Positions 9,155-20,231 are shown, counted from the stretch's first letter. The stretch is 64,000 bases of DNA from Thiomicrorhabdus xiamenensis (GCF_013282625.1 NZ_CP054020.1:1984001-2048000); one strand, 5' to 3'. The notes: generated by a model not told the origin, from the letters alone. A program made the numbers and translations.

Positions 9155-9275
9155 ACTCACTCCTCAGATCAATTCACAGAGCCATTCGTTTCGACAAGTC
9201 ATCGTTACGACAGCACCTGCATTCAAATTACCGATTGCCGTTTATTCCATCTGTTACGGCTATTCTTCGTTTTTT

Positions 9276-9308
9276 AAAAATCGATTTTTCTGTCTGCATC
9301 AAGACAGA
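9276..9308 (-). other. Adjacent palindromes between radA and fadL
   Basis: A 6-bp inverted repeat TCTGTC / GACAGA with 8-nt loop (9289-9308) abuts a perfect 14-bp palindrome AAAAATCGATTTTT (9276-9289), just past the radA stop codon and about 120 bases before fadL. May be a weak radA terminator or a protein-binding site in front of fadL. Confidence 0.4.
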
Positions 9309-9315
9309 CACAACT

Positions 9316-10680
9316 CTACAACGCATCCAAAGCCTGCTGCAAGGTTTTCACCCCGATAATTTCCATATCTGGAATTCCGCCCTTTGGCACATTACTGAAC
9401 GGTACGATTGCCCGGGTAAAACCGTGCTTGGCCGCCTCGAATAGACGCTCCTGCCCGCTAGGAACCGGACGAATTTCTCCGGCCAGCCCCACTTCACCAA
9501 AAATAATCATCTCCTGCGGCAAGGCGCGGTTGCGCATACTGGAAAGAATCGCACACAGCAGAGCCAGATCGGCACTGGTCTCGAACACCTTAACCCCGCC
9601 GACGACATTCACATACACATCCTGATCTCCGGCCTGCACACCGCCATGACGATGCATCACGGCCAACAGCATGGCCAGCCGGTTCTGCTCCAGACCAACT
9701 GTTACCCGCTTCGGCGCACCATACGGCGACTCGTCAACCAGCGCTTGAATTTCCACCAGCAAAGGACGTGACCCTTCCCAGATAACCATCACGACTGAGC
9801 CGGGTGCAGGTTCTTCCCCGCGACTTAAGAAAATCGCCGACGGATTCTTTATCTGTCGCATGCCTTTTTCGGTCATGGCAAAGACACCCAGTTCGTTGAC
9901 GGCCCCGAAACGGTTCTTTATCGCGCGCAACGTACGGAAACGACTATCCGATTGCCCTTCAAGAAACAATACAGTATCGACAATATGCTCCAAAACACGC
10001 GGCCCGGCCACTTCACCGGACTTGGTGACATGGCCGACCAGAAAGATCGCAATATTATTCTGTTTGGCAAAACGGGTTAAGTAAGCGGCACTCTCCCTGA
10101 CCTGAGAAACACCACCTGCCGCACTGCCTATCTCTGCCAGTTGCATGGTCTGTATCGAGTCGACAACCATGACCTTTGGCGATTCTTTCTGTGCCGCGAC
10201 ACTGATCTCTTCCACATCGGTCTGAGTCAACAGACGCAGATTATCGTCCGGCAACTCCATGCGTTTAGCGCGCGAAGCCACCTGCTGCAAAGACTCTTCA
10301 CCGGTTACATAGAGTACCGACATGCGCGTACTCAGCGCACACATGACCTGCAATAGAATCGAGGATTTACCGACACCGGGATCGCCGCCGATCAAAACGA
10401 CCGACCCGGGAACAATCCCGCCTCCGAGAACACGATCCAACTCGGACATATCACTGCTGATTCGCGGCACTTCACTCAGATCGACATCCTTGATCGACTG
10501 AACCGCGCTTGCGGAAGCGCCTGAATAACTGGCATTACCACTTTTAGCCGTCTTTTTACCGCTGCCGAGCTTGATCTCTTTCAGCGTATTCCAAGCTTTA
10601 CAAGCCTGACACTGACCAGCCCACTGGGCATATTCCGCACCGCACTCGGTGCACACATAAGCTGTCTTCGCTTTTGCCAT
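9316..10680 (-). CDS. radA: DNA repair protein RadA
   Basis: RecA-related branch-migration ATPase in recombination repair. 454 residues, full length: N-terminal zinc finger with Cys10, Cys13, Cys24, Cys27; Walker A GGDPGVGKSS near residue 100; the RadA-specific KNRFG motif; and a C-terminal Lon-protease-like domain that ends GVKTLQQALDAL. Upstream, 20 bases away on the same strand, is the FMN oxidoreductase gene. Confidence 0.97.
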   Translation of the reverse strand: MAKAKTAYVCTECGAEYAQWAGQCQACKAWNTLKEIKLGSGKKTAKSGNASYSGASASAVQSIKDVDLSEVPRISSDMSELDRVLGGGIVPGSVVLIGGDPGVGKSSILLQVMCALSTRMSVLYVTGEESLQQVASRAKRMELPDDNLRLLTQTDVEEISVAAQKESPKVMVVDSIQTMQLAEIGSAAGGVSQVRESAAYLTRFAKQNNIAIFLVGHVTKSGEVAGPRVLEHIVDTVLFLEGQSDSRFRTLRAIKNRFGAVNELGVFAMTEKGMRQIKNPSAIFLSRGEEPAPGSVVMVIWEGSRPLLVEIQALVDESPYGAPKRVTVGLEQNRLAMLLAVMHRHGGVQAGDQDVYVNVVGGVKVFETSADLALLCAILSSMRNRALPQEMIIFGEVGLAGEIRPVPSGQERLFEAAKHGFTRAIVPFSNVPKGGIPDMEIIGVKTLQQALDAL

Positions 10681-10700
10681 TTTTCTCTATCGATTAATTT

Positions 10701-12245
10701 TCAAGAAGGGTCATTATAACGGTGTAGCAGTGTAATCCCTTTAAATGTACCGTCGGCGACAACATCCGGATACAACTCTGCGAAATTTTCCGAGACACCA
10801 TGCCGCATCACTTTTCTTACATGAGCCCGGCTTAGGAGACGGGGCTCGACGACGCCGCAGGAGTGAGCGATTGATTCCACTTCGCGCATAAGATTGCGGT
10901 GGTAATTAGCAACTCGCTGCGATTTTTTATGCGGTAGCAAACCGCGCTGCAAACGTGGATTATGGGTGGTTATGCCGGTAGGACAACTGTCCAGATGGCA
11001 CTGCATCGACTGAATACATCCTAAGGAGAACATGAAACCGCGCGCCGAATTAACAAAATCCGCGCCCATGGCGATCGCCCAGGCGACCATTGTCGGATTA
11101 ATCAGTTTACCCGAAGCGATCACCTTGATTCGCGAACGCAGACCGTAACGGTTTAAAGTGTCAATCAATAACGGTAGAGATTCGTTAATCGACATGCCGA
11201 CATCGTCCATCAGTGCCACCGGTGCGGAACCGGTACCGCCTTCGGCACCGTCCAAGGTAATGAAGTCCGGTGCAAACGTCTCACCTTTAATCAGGATATC
11301 CCGGCATAAAGAATCAATCCAATCCTGAGAACCCATCACAAATTTAAAGCCGACCGGCTTTCCGGTCACTTCGCGAATATGCTCGATCATTTGCAACAGA
11401 TCTTCGTTACTGGCGATATCCGGATGGCGATTAGGGCTGATCGAATCCTCGCCGATGCGAATGCCACGGATTTCGGCGACTTCATCCGTCACCTTAGCCG
11501 CCGGAAGAATCCCCCCTTTTCCCGGTTTGGCCCCTTGGGAGAGCTTGATTTCAAACATTCGGATCTGTTCATAAGCAGCCATCTCCCTGAGTTTTTCATT
11601 ACTCAGATTGCCGTTTTTGTCGCGGAAACCGTACTTCGCCGTACCGATCTGCGCCACCAGATCACAACCGCTCTCCAAGTGATAGGGGGAAACACCGCCC
11701 TCACCGGTATTGAGCCAGCAACAAGCCAGTTTAGCCCCCTGACTCAAGGCGCGCACCGCCGGCCGGGAAAGTGCGCCATAGCTCATGCCGGAGATATTGA
11801 ACAGCGATTCCGCCCGATATGGCATTTTGCAGCCTTCGCCGATTACCATCGGTGGCGATGTAACCGCATCCTTGACCAGCATAGGAAAGGCGCAATTAAC
11901 AAAAGCAATCTTGCCCGGATGCGCGGCATCACGAGTCGAACCAAAACTCTGTACCGTAGACAATCCTTTGGCAGCACGATAGACCCAGGAGCGCTGGGCA
12001 CGATTGAAAGGCTTTTCATCCTGATCGGCCGCAAACATATACTGGCGGAAAAACTTCCCCAAAGACTCCAGTAAATAGCGAAAACGTCCGATTAACGGAT
12101 AATTTCGACGGATAGCGTGCTCCGTCTGCAGACGGTCCTGAAGATACATGGTCAGCAACCAGAGAACAATGATCCCGACAACCAGAATAAACAGCAACGA
12201 CATCCAGTGCAGAACCTGCTGCACTACATCCATAAGCGCACTCAT
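10701..12245 (-). CDS. FMN-binding glutamate-synthase-like protein with N-terminal membrane anchor
   Basis: 514 residues. An N-terminal transmembrane helix (ISLLFILVVGIIVLWLL region, about residues 12-35) precedes a domain of the large-subunit GltS FMN/TIM-barrel type: FNISGMSYGALSRPAVRAL, LNTGEGGVSPYH, QGAKPGKGGILPAAKV, TLDGAEGGTGSAP and a CPTGITTHNP cysteine segment. There is no glutaminase domain, so it is not a complete glutamate synthase; the electron donor and substrate are not known for this family. ATG at 12245 chosen because GGAG precedes it. Probably cotranscribed with radA. Confidence 0.85.
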   Translation of the reverse strand: MSALMDVVQQVLHWMSLLFILVVGIIVLWLLTMYLQDRLQTEHAIRRNYPLIGRFRYLLESLGKFFRQYMFAADQDEKPFNRAQRSWVYRAAKGLSTVQSFGSTRDAAHPGKIAFVNCAFPMLVKDAVTSPPMVIGEGCKMPYRAESLFNISGMSYGALSRPAVRALSQGAKLACCWLNTGEGGVSPYHLESGCDLVAQIGTAKYGFRDKNGNLSNEKLREMAAYEQIRMFEIKLSQGAKPGKGGILPAAKVTDEVAEIRGIRIGEDSISPNRHPDIASNEDLLQMIEHIREVTGKPVGFKFVMGSQDWIDSLCRDILIKGETFAPDFITLDGAEGGTGSAPVALMDDVGMSINESLPLLIDTLNRYGLRSRIKVIASGKLINPTMVAWAIAMGADFVNSARGFMFSLGCIQSMQCHLDSCPTGITTHNPRLQRGLLPHKKSQRVANYHRNLMREVESIAHSCGVVEPRLLSRAHVRKVMRHGVSENFAELYPDVVADGTFKGITLLHRYNDPS

Positions 12246-12311
12246 AAAACTCTCCTCAAAACCGGAAATCTTGGGCTCCACGCTAGAATGCCATCTTTTC
12301 AGGTATAAAAA

Positions 12312-12342
12312 AAGCCCGCAATAAATGAATTATTGCGGGCTT
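12312..12342 (-). terminator. Terminator of the petABC operon
   Basis: 13-bp perfect stem AAGCCCGCAATAA / TTATTGCGGGCTT with a 5-nt loop, followed on the minus strand by a long T-run. It lies just past the petC stop codon. Confidence 0.92.
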
Positions 12343-12363
12343 ATACGCTAAAGCGTGTATCGC

Positions 12364-13023
12364 TTAGTGCTTGATATCGCGCCAGTACTCACGCTTCAAC
12401 AGATAGGTAAGAAGCAGCAGCACCAGCAGGAAAGCAATTACTTTCCAGCCCAGATCGAATCGTTCAAGCTTGCCTGGCTCACCGGCATATTCAAGGAAGT
12501 TGGTGATATCACGCGCGGCCTGCTCATAATCTTCCGGAGCATAATGACGCTGCATCCCTTCCAGAACATTCGGCATGGACGTCCCTTTCAGAGCGCTGTT
12601 ATCCCAGTTGCCGTTCTCATCCAGATGATAGGCACGCAGGAAAGTATAGATATAATCAGGCCCTTTCAGACGCGCCATCAAAGACAGATCCGGCGGCTCG
12701 GTTCCCAGTATATCCATTGCAACGCCCGGAAGCATACGTGTTTGAACATCATCAACGACCTTGGCCTGGTTATAAGCCATTTTCGCTACGACTTCATCGT
12801 CACTCCAACCAACATCACGGGCAATGCGGTTGTAACGCATGTATTTGACCGAGTGACACGCCATGCAATAGTTACTGAACAGAACCGCACCACGCTGCAA
12901 TGAGTCCTGATCACGCAGATTATTATTGGCCTTTTCCAGTTCGATAGCCGGCCCTCCTGCCGCCTGTGCGACAGAGGAAACGCTTAGAATCAGAAAGCTG
13001 ATTAGTAAAAATACGTTTTTCAT
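12364..13023 (-). CDS. petC: Cytochrome c1 of the bc1 complex
   Basis: Haem-c subunit of ubiquinol-cytochrome c reductase; receives electrons from the Rieske protein and passes them to soluble cytochrome c. 219 residues: cleavable signal peptide (VAQAAGG), haem-binding CMACHS with Cys53, Cys56 and His57, PDLSLMAR, the probable axial Met150 in KGTSMPNVL, and a C-terminal membrane anchor (VIAFLLVLLLLTYLL) near residue 195. Directly abuts petB. Confidence 0.96.
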   Translation of the reverse strand: MKNVFLLISFLILSVSSVAQAAGGPAIELEKANNNLRDQDSLQRGAVLFSNYCMACHSVKYMRYNRIARDVGWSDDEVVAKMAYNQAKVVDDVQTRMLPGVAMDILGTEPPDLSLMARLKGPDYIYTFLRAYHLDENGNWDNSALKGTSMPNVLEGMQRHYAPEDYEQAARDITNFLEYAGEPGKLERFDLGWKVIAFLLVLLLLTYLLKREYWRDIKH

Positions 13024-14268
13024 CTATTTCACCCTCTCCGGTACGGGTTTAGTCTTTTCCCGGGCCGATGTGTACGGCAGAATCAGGAAGAACAGGAAGT
13101 AAGTCGCAGTAAAGATCTGCGCCAATACTGTCAGAGTCGGCGTAGCCGGCTGAGTCCCAAGATACCCAAGGATAATAAATGAGATGACAAACATCGCCAG
13201 CAGCAGTTTGAATGACAAACCACGGTAACGAATCGACTTCACCTTACAACGGTCCAGCCAAGGCATGGCGAACAGGAACATAATCGCTGCACCCATCGCA
13301 ACAACACCGAGGAATTTATCCGGCACCGCACGCAAAACCGCATAGAACGGCGTGAAATACCATACAGGTGCGATATGCTCCGGCGTCTTCAGCGGGTTAG
13401 CCGGCTCGAAGTTAGGCGGCTCAATAAAGAAGCCACCGCCTTCCGGCCAGTAGAAGACCACAAAGGCAAACAGAATCGCAAAGAACACCGCACCCATTGA
13501 ATCTTTCACCGAGTAGTAAGGGTGGAAAGGAATTCCGTCGAGAGGAAGCCCCTGCTCGTTTTTGACCTTTTTGATTTCAATGCCGTCCGGGTTATTCGAA
13601 CCAACACGGTGCAAAGCAACAATGTGCATAAAGACCAGAATCAATAGAACCAGTGGCAAAGCAATAACATGCAGAGCGAAGAAACGGTTCAGAGTCGCAT
13701 CGGAGATAATGAAGTCACCACGTACCCATAGCGCCAGATCCGGTCCGATCAAAGGGATAGCACCGAACAGCGAGATAATAACCTGAGCACCCCAGTAAGA
13801 CATCTGTCCCCATGGCAGCAGATAACCCATAAAGGCTTCGGCCATCAATACCAGGAACAGCATCATACCGATCAGCCACACCAGTTCACGCGGCTCTTTA
13901 TAGGAGCCGTACAGCAGGCCACGCATCATGTGCAGGTAGATGACAATAAAGAAAGCCGATGCACCCGTTGAATGCATATAACGAATCAGCCAGCCCCACT
14001 CAACATCGCGCATGATGTACTCGACGGAGTTAAAGGCTTCAGCCGCACTCGGCTTGTAGCTCATTGTCAGCCAGATACCGGTAACGAACTGGTTGACCAG
14101 CACCAATAGCGCCAGCGAACCGAAGAAGTACCAGAAGTTGAAATTTTTCGGCGCATAGTACTCGCCGACATGCTCATTCCAGGTACTGACCAGCGGGTAA
14201 CGCTTATCCAGCCATCCCAGGACAGTCCCCTGCTTCGCTTCAAATTTAGTATTTTGGTTATCAGCCAT
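13024..14268 (-). CDS. petB: Cytochrome b of the bc1 complex
   Basis: Membrane subunit carrying both b haems and the quinol-oxidation and quinone-reduction sites. 414 residues, unfused. Haem ligands are His99 and His113 in one helix and His200 and His215 in the other; the second pair is spaced by 14 intervening residues rather than the 13 of mitochondrial and Rhodobacter cytochrome b. The Qo-site motif reads PVWY (301-304) in place of PEWY. The start overlaps the petA stop by one base (TAATG). Confidence 0.96.
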   Translation of the reverse strand: MADNQNTKFEAKQGTVLGWLDKRYPLVSTWNEHVGEYYAPKNFNFWYFFGSLALLVLVNQFVTGIWLTMSYKPSAAEAFNSVEYIMRDVEWGWLIRYMHSTGASAFFIVIYLHMMRGLLYGSYKEPRELVWLIGMMLFLVLMAEAFMGYLLPWGQMSYWGAQVIISLFGAIPLIGPDLALWVRGDFIISDATLNRFFALHVIALPLVLLILVFMHIVALHRVGSNNPDGIEIKKVKNEQGLPLDGIPFHPYYSVKDSMGAVFFAILFAFVVFYWPEGGGFFIEPPNFEPANPLKTPEHIAPVWYFTPFYAVLRAVPDKFLGVVAMGAAIMFLFAMPWLDRCKVKSIRYRGLSFKLLLAMFVISFIILGYLGTQPATPTLTVLAQIFTATYFLFFLILPYTSAREKTKPVPERVK

Positions 14269-14885
14269 TATGCCGTCCCTCCTTCGGTTGGACCTTCACC
14301 GATGCGCACAATGCTGTCGCTGACAAAGCGGTATGGCGGAATCTCCAGATTCGTCGGTGCCGGTACCGCTTTGAATACACGTCCTGCCAGATCGAATCGT
14401 GAACCGTGGCACGGACAGAAGAAACCACCCTGCCAATCGTCGCCGACATCCGGCGAACCGATTGCCGGACGATACAGAGGTGCGCACCCAAGGTGCGTAC
14501 AGACGCCGACCACAACCAAGAATTCATCTTTAACAGCACGGGTTGGATTTTTACAGTATTCCGGCTGATCCGATTCATTTGAAGCAGGATCACGCAACTC
14601 GCCATCCATATTCGGCAAATTGGCCAACATATCCGGAGTACGTCTGACAATCCAAACAGGTTTCCCACGCCAAGCGACGGTCAACATCTGACCCGGCTGC
14701 AATTTGCTGATATCAGCATTGACCGGAGCACCGGCGGCTTTGGCCTTTTCACTAGGTTGCCATGAGCTAACAAACGGAACCGCCAAAAAGGTGGCTCCCG
14801 CTGCCCCGACAACACCCGTTGCGCCTGTAAGGATTCTACGGCGCTGTAGGTTTACACTAGAATCATTATTGTTTTTTATCGACAT
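14268..14885 (-). CDS. petA: Rieske iron-sulfur protein of the bc1 complex
   Basis: [2Fe-2S] subunit that oxidises quinol. 205 residues. N-terminal twin-arginine signal/anchor (LQRRRILTG, then a hydrophobic stretch to about residue 40), so export is by Tat with the anchor retained. Cluster ligands are Cys129 and His131 in CTHLGC and Cys157 and His160 in CPCHGS; Cys134 and Cys159 form the usual disulfide. First gene of petABC. The 195-base spacer upstream is A+T-rich and I find no convincing promoter boxes in it. Confidence 0.97.
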   Translation of the reverse strand: MSIKNNNDSSVNLQRRRILTGATGVVGAAGATFLAVPFVSSWQPSEKAKAAGAPVNADISKLQPGQMLTVAWRGKPVWIVRRTPDMLANLPNMDGELRDPASNESDQPEYCKNPTRAVKDEFLVVVGVCTHLGCAPLYRPAIGSPDVGDDWQGGFFCPCHGSRFDLAGRVFKAVPAPTNLEIPPYRFVSDSIVRIGEGPTEGGTA

Positions 14886-15080
14886 AGCTGTCTTCCTAGT
14901 TAGGGAACTCGCAAATAAACGCTTGCGAACTCCTTTTGTCTACAAGCAAATCGGCCCTATTCTACAGAAGGGCTTGCTAAACTTAAATCAGTATCTACTT
15001 ATAGAGTTATTAATAAATTTTTTCTATAGCACAAAATAAATTTATCGAATAATTTCGCAGTTGTCCAAAAACGGGCGTCT

Positions 15081-15818
15081 TTACACCGGATTTGGGACAT
15101 CAATAAAAGTCACATCCAAGCCAAATTTGGCCTGCAAATGTTCGCCCAAAACCTGAATTCCCAGGCGTTCGGTCGCATGATGACCGGCGGCAAAATAATG
15201 AATTCCGCATTCTGCAGCCAGATGAGTCGTCTGCTCCGACACTTCGCCGCTGATGAACAGATCCGCCCCCATAGCAATCGCTTTATCGATATAGTTTTGC
15301 GCTCCACCGCTGCACCAGGCGATCGTTTGTAGCTGCTCCGGACCGCCTTTTAACCACAAAGGGTCACGACCCAGAGTCTGTTTGACGGTCTGATAAAAGG
15401 TATCTGCCGCAATCGGTGATTCCAGTCGCGAACAGAATACCAATCCGTCCTGATCCGTGACCGGAAGACCCCATAATTTACCCAACTGCGCGTTATTGCC
15501 CAGTTCAATATGCCCATCCAATGGCAAGTGATAACCAAAAAGATTGATATCATGCGTGAGTAGCGACTTGATCCGTTTTTGTTTGAAACCAACGATCTGC
15601 TGAGGCTCGCTTTTCCAAAAATAGCCATGATGAACCATTATCGTATCGGCACCGCATTCAATCGCCTTATCAATCAAAGCCTGACAGGCGGTAACGCCGG
15701 TAACGATCTTTTTGACCTCTCTTTGCCCTTCGACCTGTAAACCGTTAGGCGCATAATCTTTATACAAACTCACTTCCAACAGTTCGTCCAAATAAGACGC
15801 TAACTCATCTCTGTGCAT
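15081..15818 (-). CDS. Nif3-like dinuclear metal-centre protein (YbgI family)
   Basis: 245-residue member of the NIF3/YbgI family, with the metal-binding motifs VHHGYFW, HLPLDGHIELGNNAQLG, CSGGAQNYIDKA, LFISGEVSEQT and a C-terminal GHHATERLG. Some members are GTP cyclohydrolase I type 2-like, but the cellular role of the bacterial YbgI group is unsettled. Start at 15818 rather than further upstream because GGGAG lies 7 bases before it. It lies after the hisD terminator and before petA. Confidence 0.9.
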   Translation of the reverse strand: MHRDELASYLDELLEVSLYKDYAPNGLQVEGQREVKKIVTGVTACQALIDKAIECGADTIMVHHGYFWKSEPQQIVGFKQKRIKSLLTHDINLFGYHLPLDGHIELGNNAQLGKLWGLPVTDQDGLVFCSRLESPIAADTFYQTVKQTLGRDPLWLKGGPEQLQTIAWCSGGAQNYIDKAIAMGADLFISGEVSEQTTHLAAECGIHYFAAGHHATERLGIQVLGEHLQAKFGLDVTFIDVPNPV

Positions 15819-15843
15819 ACTTTTCTCCCTGTTTTCAGACATT

Positions 15844-15881
15844 AAAAAAGCCACATGGTGCAACACCAGTGGCTTTTTTTT
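15844..15881 (-). terminator. Terminator of the mla-murA-hisGD operon
   Basis: AAAAAGCCAC / GTGGCTTTTT stem with an inner TGGTG / CACCA stem, followed by T-runs on both strands. It is 24 bases past the hisD stop codon and also lies in the leader of the Nif3-like gene. Confidence 0.9.
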
Positions 15882-15904
15882 AGCAAGCAGACAATCTGAA
15901 AAGA

Positions 15905-17206
15905 TTAATCTTTTACTCGGTAACGTGCCGAAGCAGCGTGCGCCTGCAAACCTTCACCGTCGGCCAATTCGCCGGCGATCTTACCTAGAGTGTTGGCACC
16001 GTCTTCAGAAACCATAATCAAACTTGAACGTTTCTGGAAGTCGTACACTCCCAAAGGTGACGAGAAGCGCGCAGTACGCGAAGTCGGCAGAACGTGGTTC
16101 GGACCGGCACAATAGTCACCCAGCGCTTCGGCAGTATAACGCCCCATAAAGATCGCACCCGCGTGACGGATCTTAGGCAGCAGCGCCTTCGGATCGTCAA
16201 CCGACAGTTCCAAGTGTTCAGGCGCAATGATATTAATCATTTCAATCGCCTGGTCTTCATTGTCGACAACGATAATCGCACCGCGGTCATCCAACGCTTT
16301 TTGAATAATTTCTTTACGCGGCATAGTCGGTAGCAACTTGTTCATGCTGTCGTAAACCTGAGCGGCGAAGTCAGCATCCTGAGTGACCAGAATCGCCTGC
16401 GCATCTTCATCGTGCTCGGCTTGCGAGAACAGATCAACCGCGATCCAGTCAGGATTGGTTTTACCATCGCAGTACACAAGAATTTCCGAAGGCCCGGCAA
16501 TCATATCGATACCGACGGTGCCGAATACCAGACGCTTGGCCGTTGCAACGAAGATGTTCCCCGGACCAACGATTTTATCAACCGCAGGAACCGTCTCGGT
16601 TCCGTATGCCAGAGCCGCAACCGCCTGAGCACCACCTAGCGTGAAGACGGCATCGACTTCGCAGATTGCCGCAGCCGCCAGCACCATTTCATTCACTTCA
16701 CCGTCCGGAGTCGGTACAACCATAATCAGTTTTTCGACACCGGCCACTTTGGCCGGAATCGCATTCATGATTACCGAAGACGGATAAGCCGCTTTCCCGC
16801 CCGGAACATACAAACCTACGGAATCAAGCGGAGTAACCTGCTGCCCCAACATAGTGCCGTCGGCTTCTTCGTAAGTCCAGGAATCCTGAACCTGACGCTC
16901 GTGGTAATCGCGAACACGCTGAGCGGAAATTTCCAGCGCTTCGCGCTGCGCTGCCGGGATATTCTGCAACGCCTGCTGCAGACGATCTTTGGAGATTTCC
17001 AACTCGGCACCGCTTTTCAGTTCAAGACGGTCAAATTTGGCGGTATATTCCAACAACGCCGCATCACCTTCCTGACGAACGCGGGCACAAACCTCGTTAA
17101 CGATATCATTGACCGATTGGTTCGATACCGTTTCCCACGCCAATAGTTGATCTAACTCTTCTCTAAATCCTGCCGCATTGGCAGATAAACGACGAATATT
17201 TAACAT
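15905..17206 (-). CDS. hisD: Histidinol dehydrogenase
   Basis: Zn2+- and NAD-dependent enzyme for the last two steps of histidine synthesis, L-histidinol to L-histidine. 433 residues with [57 protein letters not shown] and the catalytic APEHLEL block. One base separates it from hisG. A strong terminator follows. Confidence 0.97.
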   Translation of the reverse strand: MLNIRRLSANAAGFREELDQLLAWETVSNQSVNDIVNEVCARVRQEGDAALLEYTAKFDRLELKSGAELEISKDRLQQALQNIPAAQREALEISAQRVRDYHERQVQDSWTYEEADGTMLGQQVTPLDSVGLYVPGGKAAYPSSVIMNAIPAKVAGVEKLIMVVPTPDGEVNEMVLAAAAICEVDAVFTLGGAQAVAALAYGTETVPAVDKIVGPGNIFVATAKRLVFGTVGIDMIAGPSEILVYCDGKTNPDWIAVDLFSQAEHDEDAQAILVTQDADFAAQVYDSMNKLLPTMPRKEIIQKALDDRGAIIVVDNEDQAIEMINIIAPEHLELSVDDPKALLPKIRHAGAIFMGRYTAEALGDYCAGPNHVLPTSRTARFSSPLGVYDFQKRSSLIMVSEDGANTLGKIAGELADGEGLQAHAASARYRVKD

Positions 17207-17207
17207 C

Positions 17208-17846
17208 TTACTTCTCGATCACTGATTTAAACTGTTGAACAATGTGATTAATCTGGTTGAACTTAGTCTTATAAGCGTGCTGATTTACAATCAGACGCGA
17301 ACTGATATCGGCAATATGCTCCATCGGCACCAAACCGTTGGCACGTAATGTATTCCCGGTATCCACCAAATCCACAATACGGTCGGCAAGATCGATCAGA
17401 GGTGCGATCTCCATAGAACCGTAGAGCTTGATCAGATCAACCTGCTCACCTTTTTGCGCATAATAAGCCTGCGCGGATTTAATATATTTTGTCGCAATTT
17501 TAAGACGATGACCATGAGGCTTCTCAACTTCCGGACCGGCCACCATCAATTTACATTTGGCGATCTGCAAATCCAGCAGTTCATAGATATTATCCGTTGG
17601 CGCTTCCATCAGAACATCTTTACCGGCGACACCGATATCGGCAGCTCCATGCGCAACATAAGTCGGCGCATCGGTTGCACGCACAATCAACAAACGGATA
17701 TTGTCGTGATTGGTCGGGATAATCAGTTTACGGCTTTTGCTCGGATCTTCCAGCGGCTCAATCCCCGCCGCTTCCAGCAACGGCAAGGTATCCTTGTAAA
17801 TACGCCCTTTGGACAAGGCGATCGTCAATTGTTCATTCATAGTCAT
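17208..17846 (-). CDS. hisG: ATP phosphoribosyltransferase, short form (HisG-S)
   Basis: Catalyses ATP + PRPP to phosphoribosyl-ATP, the first step of histidine synthesis. 212 residues, which is the short form lacking the C-terminal regulatory domain; it should need HisZ, which is not in this window. Motifs: [18 protein letters not shown], the [11 protein letters not shown] block and [18 protein letters not shown] near the phosphoribosyl site. Two starts are possible, the ATG at 17846 or the ATG two codons later; neither has a strong ribosome-binding site. Confidence 0.95.
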   Translation of the reverse strand: MTMNEQLTIALSKGRIYKDTLPLLEAAGIEPLEDPSKSRKLIIPTNHDNIRLLIVRATDAPTYVAHGAADIGVAGKDVLMEAPTDNIYELLDLQIAKCKLMVAGPEVEKPHGHRLKIATKYIKSAQAYYAQKGEQVDLIKLYGSMEIAPLIDLADRIVDLVDTGNTLRANGLVPMEHIADISSRLIVNQHAYKTKFNQINHIVQQFKSVIEK

Positions 17847-17896
17847 CTAATCTGTAAATCGTTTTAAATTGGTTGCAAGACCGGTAAACCTTCGAA

Positions 17897-19162
<1,266 letters not shown>

Positions 19163-19226
19163 TTAATTCCGCCCTAAAAGAAGACGCCCTGTTATTTGTT
19201 TTAAAGGTTTGTTTTTAGGCGTAACG

Positions 19227-19448
19227 TTACGCCGGCGTTTGGGTTTTGATCGACAAAGCGTGCAGAGCACCGCTCTCGATATCCGCCTTAAAGATATCGT
19301 TGACAATTCTGTGACGTTGCAGCGGGCTCTTGCCCTCAAACGCATCGCTGGTAACCACGACAGCAAAATTGCAGTCCGCACCACTGGTTTCAACTTGGCT
19401 TCCGGGCAGAACTTCTTGAATTTTCTGACGAATCGTTTCCGGTGACAT
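19227..19448 (-). CDS. ibaG: BolA-family protein IbaG
   Basis: Small cytoplasmic BolA-like protein that partners monothiol glutaredoxins in Fe-S handling. 73 residues; conserved VVVTSDAFEGKSPLQRHRIVNDIF and the C-terminal IHALSIKT-type end (ALHALSIKTQTP). The ibaG-murA pairing next to the mla genes is conserved in gammaproteobacteria. Confidence 0.92.
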   Translation of the reverse strand: MSPETIRQKIQEVLPGSQVETSGADCNFAVVVTSDAFEGKSPLQRHRIVNDIFKADIESGALHALSIKTQTPA

Positions 19449-19466
19449 AGTGACTCCTGAATAAAA

Positions 19467-20231
19467 TTATTGGCGTATTTTAACGCCTTTGTTTAATAAA
19501 ATCAGATTTATCACCGAAACCGCGAACAGGAACAGCAGCGTAATCGAAAGACTCAGCCAGATCGAAACATCTGCCTTTTCGAAAAAGCCGTAGCGGAAGC
19601 CATCGACCATATAGAAAAACGGATTAAAATGCGACAGCTGCTGCCAGAAGTCCGGCAAGGCCTTAATCGAATAGAAAACGCCGCTTAAGAAGGTCAAAGG
19701 CATAATAATGAAGTTCTGGAACGCAGCCAGATGATCGTACTTATCAGAGACGATCCCAGCCAGCATACCCAGTCCGCCCATCATCGCTGCGCTGAGTATC
19801 GCGAAAACCAGAATCCAGTGTGGCGCCTGCCAGCTCAAGTCGAAACCGACCGCCCCGACAACCAGAATTCCGGCTCCGACAGCCAGGCCACGAACAATCG
19901 CCGCCGCAGTAAAAGCAAGATAAAATTCCAGCGGCGAAATCGGACTCAAAAGCACAAAGGTCAGATTGCCGTGCATCTTCGACTGTATCAAGCTCGACGA
20001 ACTGTTGGCGAAGGCGTTCTGCAGAATCGCCATCATGACCAAACCGGGGATCAAAAACTGGCTGTAAGCCAAGCCACTGAAAACATCCAGCTGCGAATCA
20101 ATGACCTGACCGAACACCAGCAAATACAACAGCGTCGCAACAACCGGCGCAAAAATCGTCTGCACGGCCACCGAATAGAAACGACGCACCTCTTTAACAA
20201 AAAGCGCCCAGCACCCTGCCCAGTTCAACAT
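19467..20231 (-). CDS. ABC-2 type transporter permease (YadH-like)
   Basis: 254-residue membrane subunit with about six hydrophobic segments and the ABC-2 signature region (FLSGVFYSIKALPDFWQQLSHFNPF). Starts 7 bases inside the upstream ATPase gene, so the two are coupled. Related to E. coli YadH and to NodJ-type exporters; the exported substrate is not known. Its place between mla genes and ibaG-murA suggests an envelope role but does not prove it. Confidence 0.9.
   Translation of the reverse strand: MLNWAGCWALFVKEVRRFYSVAVQTIFAPVVATLLYLLVFGQVIDSQLDVFSGLAYSQFLIPGLVMMAILQNAFANSSSSLIQSKMHGNLTFVLLSPISPLEFYLAFTAAAIVRGLAVGAGILVVGAVGFDLSWQAPHWILVFAILSAAMMGGLGMLAGIVSDKYDHLAAFQNFIIMPLTFLSGVFYSIKALPDFWQQLSHFNPFFYMVDGFRYGFFEKADVSIWLSLSITLLFLFAVSVINLILLNKGVKIRQ

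Noticed and set aside
11379-12074. 231-codon plus-strand open frame
   Set aside because: Lies antisense to the well-supported FMN oxidoreductase gene and its translation shows no family features.
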